Source of the DNA: Sporohalobacter salinus
GTDB lineage: Bacteria; Bacillota; Halanaerobiia; Halobacteroidales; Acetohalobiaceae
Direction: 5' to 3'
DNA: 64,000 nucleotides
NCBI RefSeq assembly: GCF_016908635.1
Contig: NZ_JAFBEG010000010.1
Location: forward strand, 22,600-86,599
A program made the translations under genes and the position numbers. The notes beneath the pieces were generated by a model. That model worked only from the letters and a program-made list of their open reading frames with translations. It did no database searches and was not told the origin of the DNA. This document shows, one piece after another, positions 44,978 through 53,778 of the stretch. Every line of letters starts with the position of its first letter. Position 1 is the stretch's first letter.

Positions 44978-46525
44978 TCAATTTAAAATACGATTTATAT
45001 CTTTAGAGGTAATTCCTCTAGTAATAATTAAAATTAATAGATAACCAATCATCCCTATACTGATGGCTAAGATAGTACTTAATAAATTATTTTGATTTAA
45101 CCTCCAAAAGTATTGATAAATTGGAGTTAGACTAATAGCCAAAAAACTAGCAGCTAGAAGTGGTTTTAAAATTAATTGTTTAAGATCTAAAGTTAGATTG
45201 ACTTTTCTATAGATGGAAATGAAGTGTAAAATAGTAATTACTATAAATCTAATGGTGATTGCAATAATAGCTCCATTTAGTCCAATATTAGGTTGGCTAA
45301 CTAAAAAATAAATTAATACAACTTCAAAAACGAGTCCTACTATAGAATTGATAACCACTGTATTAGGGCTACCCAAGCCTTGAAGTATTCCCTTCAAAAT
45401 TTGTAATAAGTATAAAAAGATTGCTCCTAACGCAAATAATTGTAAGATTGAACCTGCCTGCGGATAACCAAAAAGAATACTACAAATTTTTTCCGGCAGT
45501 AAGAAAAATATCACTGCTGCCGGTAACCCAGTATAAATAGTTAATCTTAACGCTTGTTGATAATGATCTTGGAAACGTTGATGATTGTTAGCTGAAATAG
45601 CTTCAGAAACTGCTGGAATCAGGCTAGAAGTAACAGCTACAGTAATTATGGTAGGTAAATGAACGATCTGTAGAACCATACCAGATAACTGTCCATATAA
45701 ACTAGTAGCTTGCGAAACGGAATAACCAGCAGCTTGTAATCTAGCTGGAATCAATATAGCTTCTAGACTATAGATTAAAGATGCAACCACTTTACCTATA
45801 GTAATAGGAAAGCCAAATTTAATCAATTCCTTAAATAAACTCCAACTAGTTTCAGTATTAGCAGTAGGCTGTATTTGTTGAATAATATCTGTTTTTACTT
45901 TAAAGAAGATAAACAGTAATGTAAGTAAACCAAGACCTTCGCCAGCACTAATTCCTAATGCTGCACCAGTAACTTGATATTTAAGTTGATAATCTAATAA
46001 AGTTTTAATTACTATTAAAGTAACAATAATTCTAGTTATTTGTTCTATAATTTGAGAAGTAGCTGTTGGAGCCATCATTCTAAGCCCCTGAAAAAATCCT
46101 CGAAACATAGAAGCTATAGTTACAAAAAATAGTGCAGGAGCTATAGCTTTTAATAAGAGTTCTGTTTTGGCATTATTCAAAATATTGTTAGCTACAAAAG
46201 GAGCATTAAAATAAAGAATAACAGTAAAGAAACTACCAGTAATTACAGCAAATATTACAGCTATCTTTAATATTTTTAAAATTTCACAGTAATTATTTTT
46301 GCTAATTCTTTCTGAAACAAATTTAGAAATAGCTACCGAAAAACCAAAAGTAGCAAGGATAGAAAAGGTAATAAAGATAGGAAAAACCATCTGAAAAAGG
46401 CCAATTCCTTGATCGCCGATAACACGAACTAAAATTAACCTTAAACCAAATCCCAAAGTGCGATTTATAAATCCAGAAATCATCAATACAAAAGCACCCT
46501 GGAGTAATGTTTGTTTTTTAAAAAT
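44978..46525 (-). CDS. SpoVB/MurJ-like polysaccharide flippase (probable ATT start)
   Basis: MOP-superfamily flippase of about 515 residues with roughly 14 helices. N-terminus FKKQTLLQGAFVLMISGFINRTLGFGLRLILVRVIG and inner segment GEGLGLLTLLFIF fit the stage V sporulation protein B group that transports lipid-linked precursors. The canonical N-terminus begins at an ATT (46525) that follows AAGGAGG by 8 bp; an in-frame ATG at 46573 has no ribosome site and adds 16 unusual residues. Confidence 0.85.
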   Translation of the reverse strand: MFKKQTLLQGAFVLMISGFINRTLGFGLRLILVRVIGDQGIGLFQMVFPIFITFSILATFGFSVAISKFVSERISKNNYCEILKILKIAVIFAVITGSFFTVILYFNAPFVANNILNNAKTELLLKAIAPALFFVTIASMFRGFFQGLRMMAPTATSQIIEQITRIIVTLIVIKTLLDYQLKYQVTGAALGISAGEGLGLLTLLFIFFKVKTDIIQQIQPTANTETSWSLFKELIKFGFPITIGKVVASLIYSLEAILIPARLQAAGYSVSQATSLYGQLSGMVLQIVHLPTIITVAVTSSLIPAVSEAISANNHQRFQDHYQQALRLTIYTGLPAAVIFFLLPEKICSILFGYPQAGSILQLFALGAIFLYLLQILKGILQGLGSPNTVVINSIVGLVFEVVLIYFLVSQPNIGLNGAIIAITIRFIVITILHFISIYRKVNLTLDLKQLILKPLLAASFLAISLTPIYQYFWRLNQNNLLSTILAISIGMIGYLLILIITRGITSKDINRILN

Positions 46526-46635
46526 GACAGCTTCCTCCTTATAGATTTGAATTTTACAGTTAATTATATTCATTAATAATAAATTAAATTAACTTTATCA
46601 TTTAATCTTTCAATGAAGAAGCTGTCTAATAAAAG

Positions 46636-47571
46636 TTATAAATCAGGCATTTCATTGATAGCATTTTTACGCTGTTCTTTATCAGTATGAGTGTAAATTT
46701 GAGTAGTAGATATATTACTATGACCTAATAAATCTTGTAGCACTCTTAAATCTTTAGTTTTTTGATAGAGCAGAGAAGCAAAAGTATGTCTTAATTTATG
46801 AGGAGTTATCTTACTTGCATTTCGAACTCCAGCTTTTTTAGCATATTTTTTAACCATTTTTTGCACAGTACGGACATTAATACGATTACCACGAGTAGAT
46901 AAAAAGAGGGCTTCTTTAGCATCTTCATTACTAGGAGTAATTGTTTCTCGATATGTAAGGTATTTCTTAATTGTTTCAATTACATCACCATGCAAGGGGA
47001 CATAGCGTTCTTTGTTTCCTTTACCATAAAATTTAATAGATTCATCTTGATAATCAATATCATCTAAGTTGAGATTAACTAATTCTGAAACACGTAGTCC
47101 ACAATGAATAAATACTTTTACAATAGCTAAATCTCTAATAGCTAATGAAGAATTAGAATCACGAATAGTTTTAATATAACGCTTAGCATCGTCTAAACGT
47201 AAATAAATAGGTTCAGCTTGTAGATTTGATTTAGTTGCCTCAATAACATGAGTTGGATTACTTTCCAACAAATCCTGCTTTATAAGATAATTGAAGAAAG
47301 AACGTAAGCTATATAATTTTCTGTTTCGTGTAGCAGGAGAATTATCTTGAGCTAAAATAATATCACCTAAAAATTCAGTTAATTCAAATTTGGAGATAGT
47401 ATCAATATAAATTTCTTCAGAATCATAATTCAATTCATTTTGTAAATAGCGAAAGAAAAGATTTAAATCACGTTCATATTCTTCAACAGTTAATTCTGAA
47501 AAACCACGTTCAGCAATTAAATATTTTAAAAAACTCTGGACAGCAGTTTTATAGCACATTTTTTTAGACAT
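46636..47571 (-). CDS. Xer-type tyrosine recombinase
   Basis: 311 residues. N-terminal SAM-like DNA-binding domain (AVQSFLKYLIAERGFSELTVEEYERDL) and C-terminal catalytic domain with the Arg of CGLRVSELVNLN, HKLRHTFAS (His-x-x-Arg), LLGHSNISTTQIYTHT (His and the nucleophile Tyr). This fits XerC/XerD, which resolve chromosome dimers at dif. A dif-like 28-bp site lies 120 bp upstream of its start. RBS AAGGAGG. I cannot say whether it is XerC, XerD or a single-recombinase type. Confidence 0.88.
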   Translation of the reverse strand: MSKKMCYKTAVQSFLKYLIAERGFSELTVEEYERDLNLFFRYLQNELNYDSEEIYIDTISKFELTEFLGDIILAQDNSPATRNRKLYSLRSFFNYLIKQDLLESNPTHVIEATKSNLQAEPIYLRLDDAKRYIKTIRDSNSSLAIRDLAIVKVFIHCGLRVSELVNLNLDDIDYQDESIKFYGKGNKERYVPLHGDVIETIKKYLTYRETITPSNEDAKEALFLSTRGNRINVRTVQKMVKKYAKKAGVRNASKITPHKLRHTFASLLYQKTKDLRVLQDLLGHSNISTTQIYTHTDKEQRKNAINEMPDL

Positions 47572-47687
47572 TGTATGGGAGCCTCCTTAACATTATTCAT
47601 ATTTCGCTCTTTCTTCATCCAAATTAATTATAATTTATAGTTTATAATTTATCAAATCAATTTAATTGCAGTTATTTAGCGTTTTAA

Positions 47688-47727
47688 CCAATAACTTCGC
47701 AAAATACATATTTTGCGAAGTTATTGG
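47688..47727. other. Candidate dif / recombination site (core 47694-47721)
   Basis: A 19-bp perfect inverted repeat with a 2-bp centre. Its inner 28 bp read ACTTCGCAAAA (47694-47704), TACATA, TTTTGCGAAGT (47711-47721), the 11+6+11 layout of dif; 20 of 28 bases match my recollection of the B. subtilis dif site. The 34-bp version has arms ATAACTTCGCAAA that agree with the loxP arm at 11 of 13 positions. No T-run follows, so it is not a terminator. It lies next to a Xer gene and where gene direction changes. Confidence 0.7.
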
Positions 47728-47794
47728 GGGTTACAAAAAGCAATGAGCTATTTTTGGATTATTTTCTTTTATTATTAGATTATAATTTAATAAT

Positions 47795-47825
47795 TAAAAG
47801 CAACCATTTAAAATGGTTGCTTTTA
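47795..47825 (-). terminator. Terminator of the Cys-rich small gene
   Basis: AAAAGCAACCATTT and AAATGGTTGCTTTT form a stem that would work on both strands; the minus-strand gene ends 8 bp away. Confidence 0.85.
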
Positions 47826-47832
47826 TAAATAG

Positions 47833-48006
47833 CTAATCATATTTAATATCTGTGACTCCAATAGCTCTAAATTCTTGATCCGCTTCTATACATTCCATGC
47901 AGTTATCACATATTTTATTTTCGTCAAGATCACAATAATTACATTCTCCACATCCAGTGCAAGCTTTATGTTCTAAAACACATTCAGAAGATTTTGATGT
48001 AGTCAT
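47833..48006 (-). CDS. Cys-rich small protein
   Basis: 57 residues read directly on the minus strand: MTTSKSSECVLEHKACTGCG, then ECNYCDLDENKICDNCMECI and a short tail. Nine or so cysteines in C-x2-C and C-x-x-C pairs, suited to a metal or Fe-S centre. GGTGGG ribosome site upstream of the ATG at 48006 and a terminator behind the stop. Function unknown; perhaps a ferredoxin-like or zinc-binding miniprotein. Confidence 0.75.
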   Translation of the reverse strand: MTTSKSSECVLEHKACTGCGECNYCDLDENKICDNCMECIEADQEFRAIGVTDIKYD

Positions 48007-48088
48007 TTATTTAATAATCCCACCTTCTTACTTTTTTGAAATTAAAAATTTAAATTTGTTATTTTTATTATATCATATACTTACTACA

Positions 48089-48132
48089 TAATACATTATT
48101 CACAAGAATTAATTCTTGTGAATAATGTATTA
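48089..48132. repeat. 44-bp perfect palindrome
   Basis: TAATACATTATTCACAAGAATT and its exact reverse complement, between the yneA stop and the Cys-rich gene. No T-run, so not a standard terminator; may be a protein-binding site or cruciform. Confidence 0.7.
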
Positions 48133-48198
48133 AGATTTTAGAATAGTATTTATGTATAAATTCTATGTTTTAAGCTAATGTCCTTCAAACTTGAAAAA

Positions 48199-48513
48199 TT
48201 AAGTTTGGGGTATTTTAAGCGTTTGGCCAGGATAAAGTTTGGCGGAAGATAATTTATTAATCTTTCTAATTTGATAAATCTTTTTTCTAATATTTATTTC
48301 TGTAGAATAATGTTCCTTTACAATTTTCCACAAAGAATCTCCGGTTTCAATTTTGATTTCCTTTATTTCTATTAAACTATTACTTGATGCTATGTATGAT
48401 ATTGTAATAAGTAATATGAGACAAATGAAAATTAATGTTAAATTGAAAAATATTCCCCTTGAAGATTTTTTCTCTTTATCTGCCGGATAATAATTAATAA
48501 CTCTTTTTTTCAT
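48199..48513 (-). CDS. yneA: YneA-like LysM cell-division suppressor
   Basis: 104 residues: basic head, one membrane helix (FFNLTLIFICLILLITISYIA) and a C-terminal LysM domain (KIETGDSLWKIVKEHYSTEINIRKKIYQIRKINKLSSAKLYPGQTLKIP). This architecture and its divergent pairing with lexA match YneA of B. subtilis, the SOS-induced inhibitor that delays division during DNA damage. Its promoter (48579-48607) contains a LexA box. Confidence 0.85.
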   Translation of the reverse strand: MKKRVINYYPADKEKKSSRGIFFNLTLIFICLILLITISYIASSNSLIEIKEIKIETGDSLWKIVKEHYSTEINIRKKIYQIRKINKLSSAKLYPGQTLKIPQT

Positions 48514-48543
48514 CGTATGTACCCTCCTACTATTGAGTCATAT

Positions 48544-48629
48544 GGAACATAAGTTTCTAGAACATGCGTTCTAATAATATTATATACGAACACCTGTTTC
48601 ATGTCAAGATGAAATCGAACAGAAGTTTG
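48544..48629. promoter_or_regulatory. Four LexA (SOS) boxes between yneA and lexA
   Basis: Matches to the Firmicute box CGAAC-N4-GTTYG: GGAACATAAGTTTC (48544-48557), AGAACATGCGTTCT (48559-48572), CGAACACCTGTTTC (48587-48600) and CGAACAGAAGTTTG (48616-48629). The third sits between the -35 and -10 of yneA; the fourth overlaps the lexA -35. Confidence 0.88.
48579..48607 (-). promoter_or_regulatory. Sigma-A promoter of yneA
   Basis: On the minus strand TTGACA (48607-48602), 17 bp, TATAAT (48584-48579): perfect consensus, covered by LexA boxes. Confidence 0.85.
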
Positions 48630-48655
48630 CTTTTGTAAGTTAGTTGTGATATAAT
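48627..48655 (+). promoter_or_regulatory. Sigma-A promoter of lexA
   Basis: TTGCTT (48627-48632), 17 bp, TATAAT (48650-48655), with a LexA box over the -35, as expected for autorepression. Confidence 0.82.
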
Positions 48656-48684
48656 ATATAAACGATTTCATGGAGGTGAAAATA

Positions 48685-49308
48685 ATGGAAGATTTGTCAG
48701 CTAGACAACAACAAATTCTTAATTTTATAATTGAAGAAATAAGTCAAAAAGGTTACCCCCCTTCTGTTCGGGAAATTGCCGATGCAGTTGGATTAAGTTC
48801 ACCTTCAACAGTACATTCCCACTTAACAACTTTAGAAGAAAAAAAATATATTCGAAAAGATCCAACTAAACCTCGAGCAATTGAAGTTCTATATGAACCA
48901 ATTAATGAAAATAAAATAGAAAAAGAAATGGTTAATATTCCATTGGTAGGTACAGTAAAAGCTGGAAAACCTATCTTAGCTATTGAAAATATCGAAGATA
49001 CTTTTCCCATATCATTAGAATATATTAGTGATACTAACACCCAATTATTTATGCTTACTGTTGAAGGCGAAAGCATGATTGAAGCAGGAATCTTAGATGG
49101 GGATTATGTTATTGTAAAACAACAAAATATTGCTCAAGATAAAGATATTGTTGTAGCTTTGTTAGATAAAGAAGTTACTATTAAACGTTTCTTTAAAGAA
49201 GAAGATCATATTAGACTTCAACCAGAAAATAAAACTATGGAACCTATTGTTACTTCTGATGTTAAGATTTTAGGAAAAGTAATTGGAATTTATCGGCAAC
49301 TTTCCTAA
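48685..49308 (+). CDS. lexA: LexA repressor
   Basis: SOS repressor. 207 residues from the ATG at 48685, which has GGAGGTGAA ahead; an ATG at 48670 lies inside that site. N-terminal winged helix ([54 protein letters not shown]), cleavage site Ala-Gly in VGTVKAGKP, catalytic Ser in GESMIEAGI and Lys in [12 protein letters not shown]. Convergent with lnt; the two stop codons overlap by a few bases. The only plus-strand gene in the right-hand part of the window. Confidence 0.96.
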   Translation: MEDLSARQQQILNFIIEEISQKGYPPSVREIADAVGLSSPSTVHSHLTTLEEKKYIRKDPTKPRAIEVLYEPINENKIEKEMVNIPLVGTVKAGKPILAIENIEDTFPISLEYISDTNTQLFMLTVEGESMIEAGILDGDYVIVKQQNIAQDKDIVVALLDKEVTIKRFFKEEDHIRLQPENKTMEPIVTSDVKILGKVIGIYRQLS

Positions 49309-50819
49309 ATAGTCAATAATCTTTCTTTTAATAAGAAACCTATAATGATTATCATAATTATGTATATAAAACTATCGCCATATTTATTATAAAAAGTTGC
49401 TGTTTGGTTCTCTTTTACTTTTAGATTATAAGTGAAAACTTTAGCTTTAAAAGGAGTAATCTGCTTTATAATTTCTCCATGGTCATTAATTATACCGCTA
49501 ATACCTGTGTTACTAACTTTAATGACCGTTTTTCTATTTTCTACTGCTCTAAAGATAGATATTTGCCAGAGTTGTGTTAATTCATTACTATCTTTAAACC
49601 AAGCTTCATTAGACATATTAACCAAGAAATGATTATTAACAGCTAATTTACTAACTAAATTTGGATTCAAAATTTCAGAGCAGATAGGAATTCCCCATTT
49701 AACTCCTTTATAATTAAAATTGTTTAATTTAGTTCCTGGTGTTTTATTATTAATTAATTTTGTTATAAATTTAGGAAGATAATCTCTATAACAAATATAT
49801 TCTCCAAAAGGAACTAATTTTGTTTTATTATATTTATTTATAATACCTAAATTATGGTCTATTAATAAAACTTGGTTATAAACAGCATCATTAACTTGAT
49901 TCAACACTCCAGTCAGTAAAGATATATTCAAATTATCAATTTTTTGAAATATTTTTTTCTGTTGTAATTGACTATTATTTAAAGTGAAAGGCACCGCCGT
50001 TTCAGGCCAAATAATGAAATCTATTTTTTTATTTACTGAAATTTTTTTAGTTAAATTAAGATATTTATTAATTATTTCAGTTCGATAATTTTCATTCCAT
50101 TTAATATTTTGAGGTATGTTAGGCTGCATTATACCCAGTTTCAATCCTCTTTTTGTTTGATTAAGTGAGGAATTATTAAGTTTAACTATCCCATAAGAAA
50201 CTATAATCACTAAAATTAAAAAACTAATTATAACTTCTTTTTTAGTTAACATATTTCCAATTTTAAAATATAAAACTAATTTATAGATTAAAATATTAAT
50301 TAAAATTATTAAAAACGTAACCCCATATCCACCAATTAAGTCAGCAATCTGAACTAATAAAGTAAAATAAGCTTGACTGTAGCCAATAATTCCAAATGGA
50401 AGATTATTAAAGGTCGCTAAAACACGTAAATATTCTAAAGCAGTCCAGCTAGCTGGAATTAATAGAATACTCCAGGAATAATAGTTATTCAATATATAAT
50501 TAGTAGTTACAGAAAAAACACCAGTGAAAACTGCTAATAAAGAACATAATAAAATAACTGTTATAAAAGCTAAGATTATTGGCAAATTGAAAATAATTTG
50601 AGGATAGATTAACCAGTAAAGAATAATTCCAAAAAAGATTCCTCCACTTATTATTCCACTTCTAAAAGCTTTTTTAGGTGTTTGGGTTTTAATAATTAAT
50701 AATAAGGGAATTAAACTAATCCAATTTACAAAATATAATCGGGGAAATTGAAAAGGTATTCCCATTAAAATACCACTCAAAATAGGTGCTGTAAATTCTA
50801 AAAATGATCTTTTCCGCAT
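49305..50819 (-). CDS. lnt: Apolipoprotein N-acyltransferase
   Basis: 504 residues: six or so N-terminal helices followed by a periplasmic carbon-nitrogen hydrolase domain with the catalytic triad Glu ([10 protein letters not shown]), Lys ([13 protein letters not shown]) and Cys ([12 protein letters not shown]), then a final helix. Adds the third acyl chain to lipoproteins in the inner membrane. It is typical of diderm bacteria, which supports an outer membrane here. ATG start with moderate upstream site (AGTTAAAA region); confidence in the exact start is lower than in the function. Confidence 0.92.
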   Translation of the reverse strand: MRKRSFLEFTAPILSGILMGIPFQFPRLYFVNWISLIPLLLIIKTQTPKKAFRSGIISGGIFFGIILYWLIYPQIIFNLPIILAFITVILLCSLLAVFTGVFSVTTNYILNNYYSWSILLIPASWTALEYLRVLATFNNLPFGIIGYSQAYFTLLVQIADLIGGYGVTFLIILINILIYKLVLYFKIGNMLTKKEVIISFLILVIIVSYGIVKLNNSSLNQTKRGLKLGIMQPNIPQNIKWNENYRTEIINKYLNLTKKISVNKKIDFIIWPETAVPFTLNNSQLQQKKIFQKIDNLNISLLTGVLNQVNDAVYNQVLLIDHNLGIINKYNKTKLVPFGEYICYRDYLPKFITKLINNKTPGTKLNNFNYKGVKWGIPICSEILNPNLVSKLAVNNHFLVNMSNEAWFKDSNELTQLWQISIFRAVENRKTVIKVSNTGISGIINDHGEIIKQITPFKAKVFTYNLKVKENQTATFYNKYGDSFIYIIMIIIIGFLLKERLLTI

Positions 50820-50896
50820 ATTTTAACTCCTAACTTCTACTTTTGAAATTATTATACCATACCTTTACAGTTAAATCTATTTTCTCTTTAAATAAA

Positions 50897-50937
50897 AAAA
50901 GACTGTTTAAAGTATTAATACTTTAAACAGTCTTTTA
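50897..50937 (-). terminator. Terminator of the lysine-riboswitch transporter gene
   Basis: Perfect 40-bp palindrome (arm AAAAGACTGTTTAAAGTATT), 23 bp after the stop codon. Confidence 0.93.
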
Positions 50938-50959
50938 AATTAATATTAAAATTTATTTT

Positions 50960-52540
50960 TTAATTTGATTCGGGAACTTCTTTACCTTTAATTTCAACTG
51001 CTTCCTTGCTTTCAGGTACTTCTTTACCTAAAAAGTTAACAGTTAAATATAAAGCAATTAATCCTAATGGAATTAAATATATAGCTGAAGCTCCAAACCC
51101 AGCTGGTAAAAATCCAAATACGACTGCAATTACTCCAGCAGTGATAGCATAAGGAATCTGTGTTTTTACATGATCAATATGATCAGCAGCTGAAGAAGTT
51201 GATGACATAATTGTTGTATCTGAAATAGGTGAACAATGATCTCCAAAAACACAACCAGTCAATACCGCTCCAATTGTTGGAGTTAAAGGAGCCCCTAACT
51301 TAACAGCCATTGGAATAGCTAATGGCATAATAATTGCATTTGCTCCCCAAGATGTACCGGTAGCAAAAGCAACAATACATGGTAAAACAAACATCATAGT
51401 TGGTACTAAAAAAGGCGGTACAACTCCTTTAGTTAAATTAACAATATAATTAGCAGTACCTAACTTATCAATAACTCCACCTAATGACCAGGCTAAAATT
51501 AAAATAGCCGAAGCAATAGCTAATGACTTAGCACCATTTACCCAAGCTTCCATTATTTCTTCAATAGAAAGTGCTCTTTTCAATAATGATAGTAAAGCTG
51601 CCACTATAGTTCCACCAAATGATGCCCAAAGAAGTACTACACTAGAATCAGCATTACCAAAAGCTTCACGGATAGTTGCTCCTTCTGGTCCTCCTCCGTT
51701 ATACCATAATCCTACTAAAGTGATTATTATAACTGATATAATAGGAATAAATGCATCATACCAATTTAATGCATTTTCATCTGGAGATTCCATTTCTGTT
51801 AATTCTTCAGATGCCATAGGAGTTGCTCCATCTCGAAGTAATTTACCTTCTTTTCTAGCTCTTGTCTCAGCATCATACATTGGACCATAGTCTTTACCTG
51901 AGGAAGCAATTATTAAAACTAAAAATAAAGCAAAAACGCTATAAAAGCGATATGGTACAGTTTGTAAAAAAGTTGAATAGATATTCTGCTCAATACCTAA
52001 TTTAGTAAAAGCATCTTGAATTAATCCCATTTCATAACCAACCCAAGTTGAAATTAATGCCATACTAGTTACAGGAGCTGCTGTACAATCAACAATATAA
52101 GCCAGTTTTTCACGAGAAATCTTTAATTTATCAGTAATCGACCTCATTGTATTTCCTACAATTAATGTATTAGCATAATCATCAAAAAAGATTAATAATC
52201 CCATAAACCAAGTTGCAATTTGAGCTTTACGAGCAGTTTTAGCTTTCTTAGCTAAGTAATCAGCTACAGCTTGAGTTGCCCCCGATCGACTTATAATTCC
52301 AACCATACCTGCTAAGGTTAATAAGAATAATAAAATAGCTACATTCCAAGAATCCGTTAATGAATTAACCAAATAAGTGTCGACAGTTCTCATAAATCCT
52401 ATTAGTGGGTTAAAGTTTGCTAATATTGTCGCTCCCACCAAAATACCAATAAATAAAGAAATTAATACTTCTCTGCTCCACCATGCTAAAATAATAGCTA
52501 ATAATGGTGGTAATATAGATAAGATACCATATTCACTCAC
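50960..52540 (-). CDS. NhaC-family transporter, probable lysine uptake (LysW-like)
   Basis: 526-residue membrane protein of the Na+/H+ antiporter NhaC family with about 12-13 helices; FFDDYANTLIVGNTMRSITDKL, TSWGANAIIMPLAIPMAV and GCVFGDHCSPISDTTIMSS are family hallmarks. A lysine riboswitch lies upstream, so lysine represses it, which fits a lysine importer as proposed for LysW. It is a different subgroup from the NhaC-type gene at 5003 (526 against 442 residues). RBS AAGGGGGAAATAA before the ATG. Confidence 0.85.
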   Translation of the reverse strand: MSEYGILSILPPLLAIILAWWSREVLISLFIGILVGATILANFNPLIGFMRTVDTYLVNSLTDSWNVAILLFLLTLAGMVGIISRSGATQAVADYLAKKAKTARKAQIATWFMGLLIFFDDYANTLIVGNTMRSITDKLKISREKLAYIVDCTAAPVTSMALISTWVGYEMGLIQDAFTKLGIEQNIYSTFLQTVPYRFYSVFALFLVLIIASSGKDYGPMYDAETRARKEGKLLRDGATPMASEELTEMESPDENALNWYDAFIPIISVIIITLVGLWYNGGGPEGATIREAFGNADSSVVLLWASFGGTIVAALLSLLKRALSIEEIMEAWVNGAKSLAIASAILILAWSLGGVIDKLGTANYIVNLTKGVVPPFLVPTMMFVLPCIVAFATGTSWGANAIIMPLAIPMAVKLGAPLTPTIGAVLTGCVFGDHCSPISDTTIMSSTSSAADHIDHVKTQIPYAITAGVIAVVFGFLPAGFGASAIYLIPLGLIALYLTVNFLGKEVPESKEAVEIKGKEVPESN

Positions 52541-52579
52541 AATTTATTTCCCCCTTAATTTAATTTATATAAAATAAAA

Positions 52580-52806
52580 ACCTCATCCTTACTATAAAAA
52601 TGAGATAGCTCTTCACTAAAGGCTCTCTACCTTTAATGACAGTCTAATATCTATTAGATATTAGCCCAACTCTAAAAGCTAAGGTAACTTCTAGAATTTC
52701 GGCAGCTGTTCTTTTCACTTTAGTTCATAGCTACACCTTAATTGCTCCCTAAAGCTAATCGTAACATGCTGCACCTCTACCCCATCATTAAGAAGATGAG
52801 GTTAAA
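52580..52806 (-). promoter_or_regulatory. Lysine riboswitch (L box) with terminator
   Basis: On the minus strand the conserved L-box blocks appear in order: GGTAGAGGTGC, GGGAGC, GCCGAAATT, GTTGGGCTAATATCT with ATTAGACTGTC, and GAAGAGCTATCTCATT closing the first stem. After the aptamer, CTCAT...ATGAGG with a T-rich tail (52570-52600) can form a terminator. It lies just upstream of the transporter start, so lysine should stop transcription. Confidence 0.92.
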
Positions 52807-52966
52807 TAATCATCGCTTATTAACTTTACAAGAGTAGTATAACATATGTAAGTGATTTCTGCAAGAATTTTTACTTAATTTTATTTTTTAAGCTTGTCCA
52901 TTAAATTATAACAAAATTTGATTATAAACTACTAATAAAAATATTATTTCTTATTATTAATGAAAG

Positions 52967-53209
52967 TTATTCCCTTTCATTAAATTTTTTCTTAAAGACA
53001 TCTGAAAAAGTTAAAAGTCCTTCTTGATTTTTAATCGAAAGTAATTCATTAGGAACTTCATAATTATCATATTCGTCTTCAATCACTGTATAATAATCAT
53101 TTAAAATTCCAATAATTACTTCTTCTGCTGAAATTCCTTCTTCAAAAGATAATGTAGTTATAAAATTATCAATTTCTTCTGATAAATAAATAGTAATTTC
53201 TCGACTCAT
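52967..53209 (-). CDS. Small protein with ribbon-helix-helix-like N-terminus
   Basis: 80 residues; acidic. EITIYLSEEIDNFITTLSFEEGISAEEVIIGILNDYY resembles the beta-helix-helix of Arc/MetJ-type DNA-binding proteins; the second half is unrelated to anything I know. RBS AAGGGGGAC and ATG. It stands alone, so a toxin-antitoxin role is not indicated. Function unknown. Confidence 0.6.
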   Translation of the reverse strand: MSREITIYLSEEIDNFITTLSFEEGISAEEVIIGILNDYYTVIEDEYDNYEVPNELLSIKNQEGLLTFSDVFKKKFNERE

Positions 53210-53324
53210 TTTTGTCCCCCTTTACTATAAGTTATCATTATTTTAACCACTACTTTAAAAAATATAATTAAAACAGGAGGATAAAAAAAATATTAGCAAG
53301 AATAAAATAGAGTAGGGTTTTTGA

Positions 53325-53612
53325 TTATATAACTAAATTACCAAGAGCATCTTTTAAAACAAAAATACCAATTACAATAAAAATCACTCCTGCTCCTAAT
53401 TGTAGATAAGATTCAGGCACATATTTGGTGATCAGATCACCGAAAAAAGCAGCAAGTAAGGTAACCGTTATTAATGCTGCCGATGCTCCCAAAAATATAG
53501 GAATTGGAGATTCATTTTGAGTTACTAATGTAAATACAGCTAACTGTGTTTTATCTCCTAATTCAGCTAAAAATAACATGGCATAAGTTGTAAAGAATAA
53601 CTTCCAATTCAT
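53325..53612 (-). CDS. GDT1/TMEM165 (UPF0016) family, single-repeat protein
   Basis: 95 residues, three helices and one copy of the signature LAELGDKTQLAVF. Full-length family members have two such repeats (about 190 residues) and move Mn2+ or Ca2+; single-repeat forms must pair as dimers or with a second small subunit. No second copy is next to it. RBS AAGGAGCG. No yybP-type manganese riboswitch was found in the 165 bp upstream. Confidence 0.85.
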   Translation of the reverse strand: MNWKLFFTTYAMLFLAELGDKTQLAVFTLVTQNESPIPIFLGASAALITVTLLAAFFGDLITKYVPESYLQLGAGVIFIVIGIFVLKDALGNLVI

Positions 53613-53732
53613 AACTAAAATCGCTCCTTAATTATCAGTTTTAAGATAATTTTATTAATTTAACTTTTACTTTATTATTAATTTAAACTTAAAAAATAAA
53701 TTAAATTCAGATAAAAACTTTAAAATCAAATT

Positions 53733-53757
53733 AGTAAAAACCGTCATAATGACGGTC
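53733..53757 (-). terminator. Terminator of the small gene at 53779
   Basis: GACCGTCAT / ATGACGGT hairpin followed by T5 on the minus strand. Confidence 0.88.
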
Positions 53758-53778
53758 TTTGTGTCTAACAACTCTAAA

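Noticed and set aside
47691..47724. Phage P1 loxP site with Cre recombinase
   Set aside because: The arms resemble loxP, but the spacer differs and the neighbouring protein is Xer-like in length and motifs, so a dif-type site is the better reading.
53613..53778. Manganese (yybP-ykoY) riboswitch upstream of the GDT1-like gene
   Set aside because: None of the conserved aptamer sequences is present; only a terminator of the preceding gene is seen.
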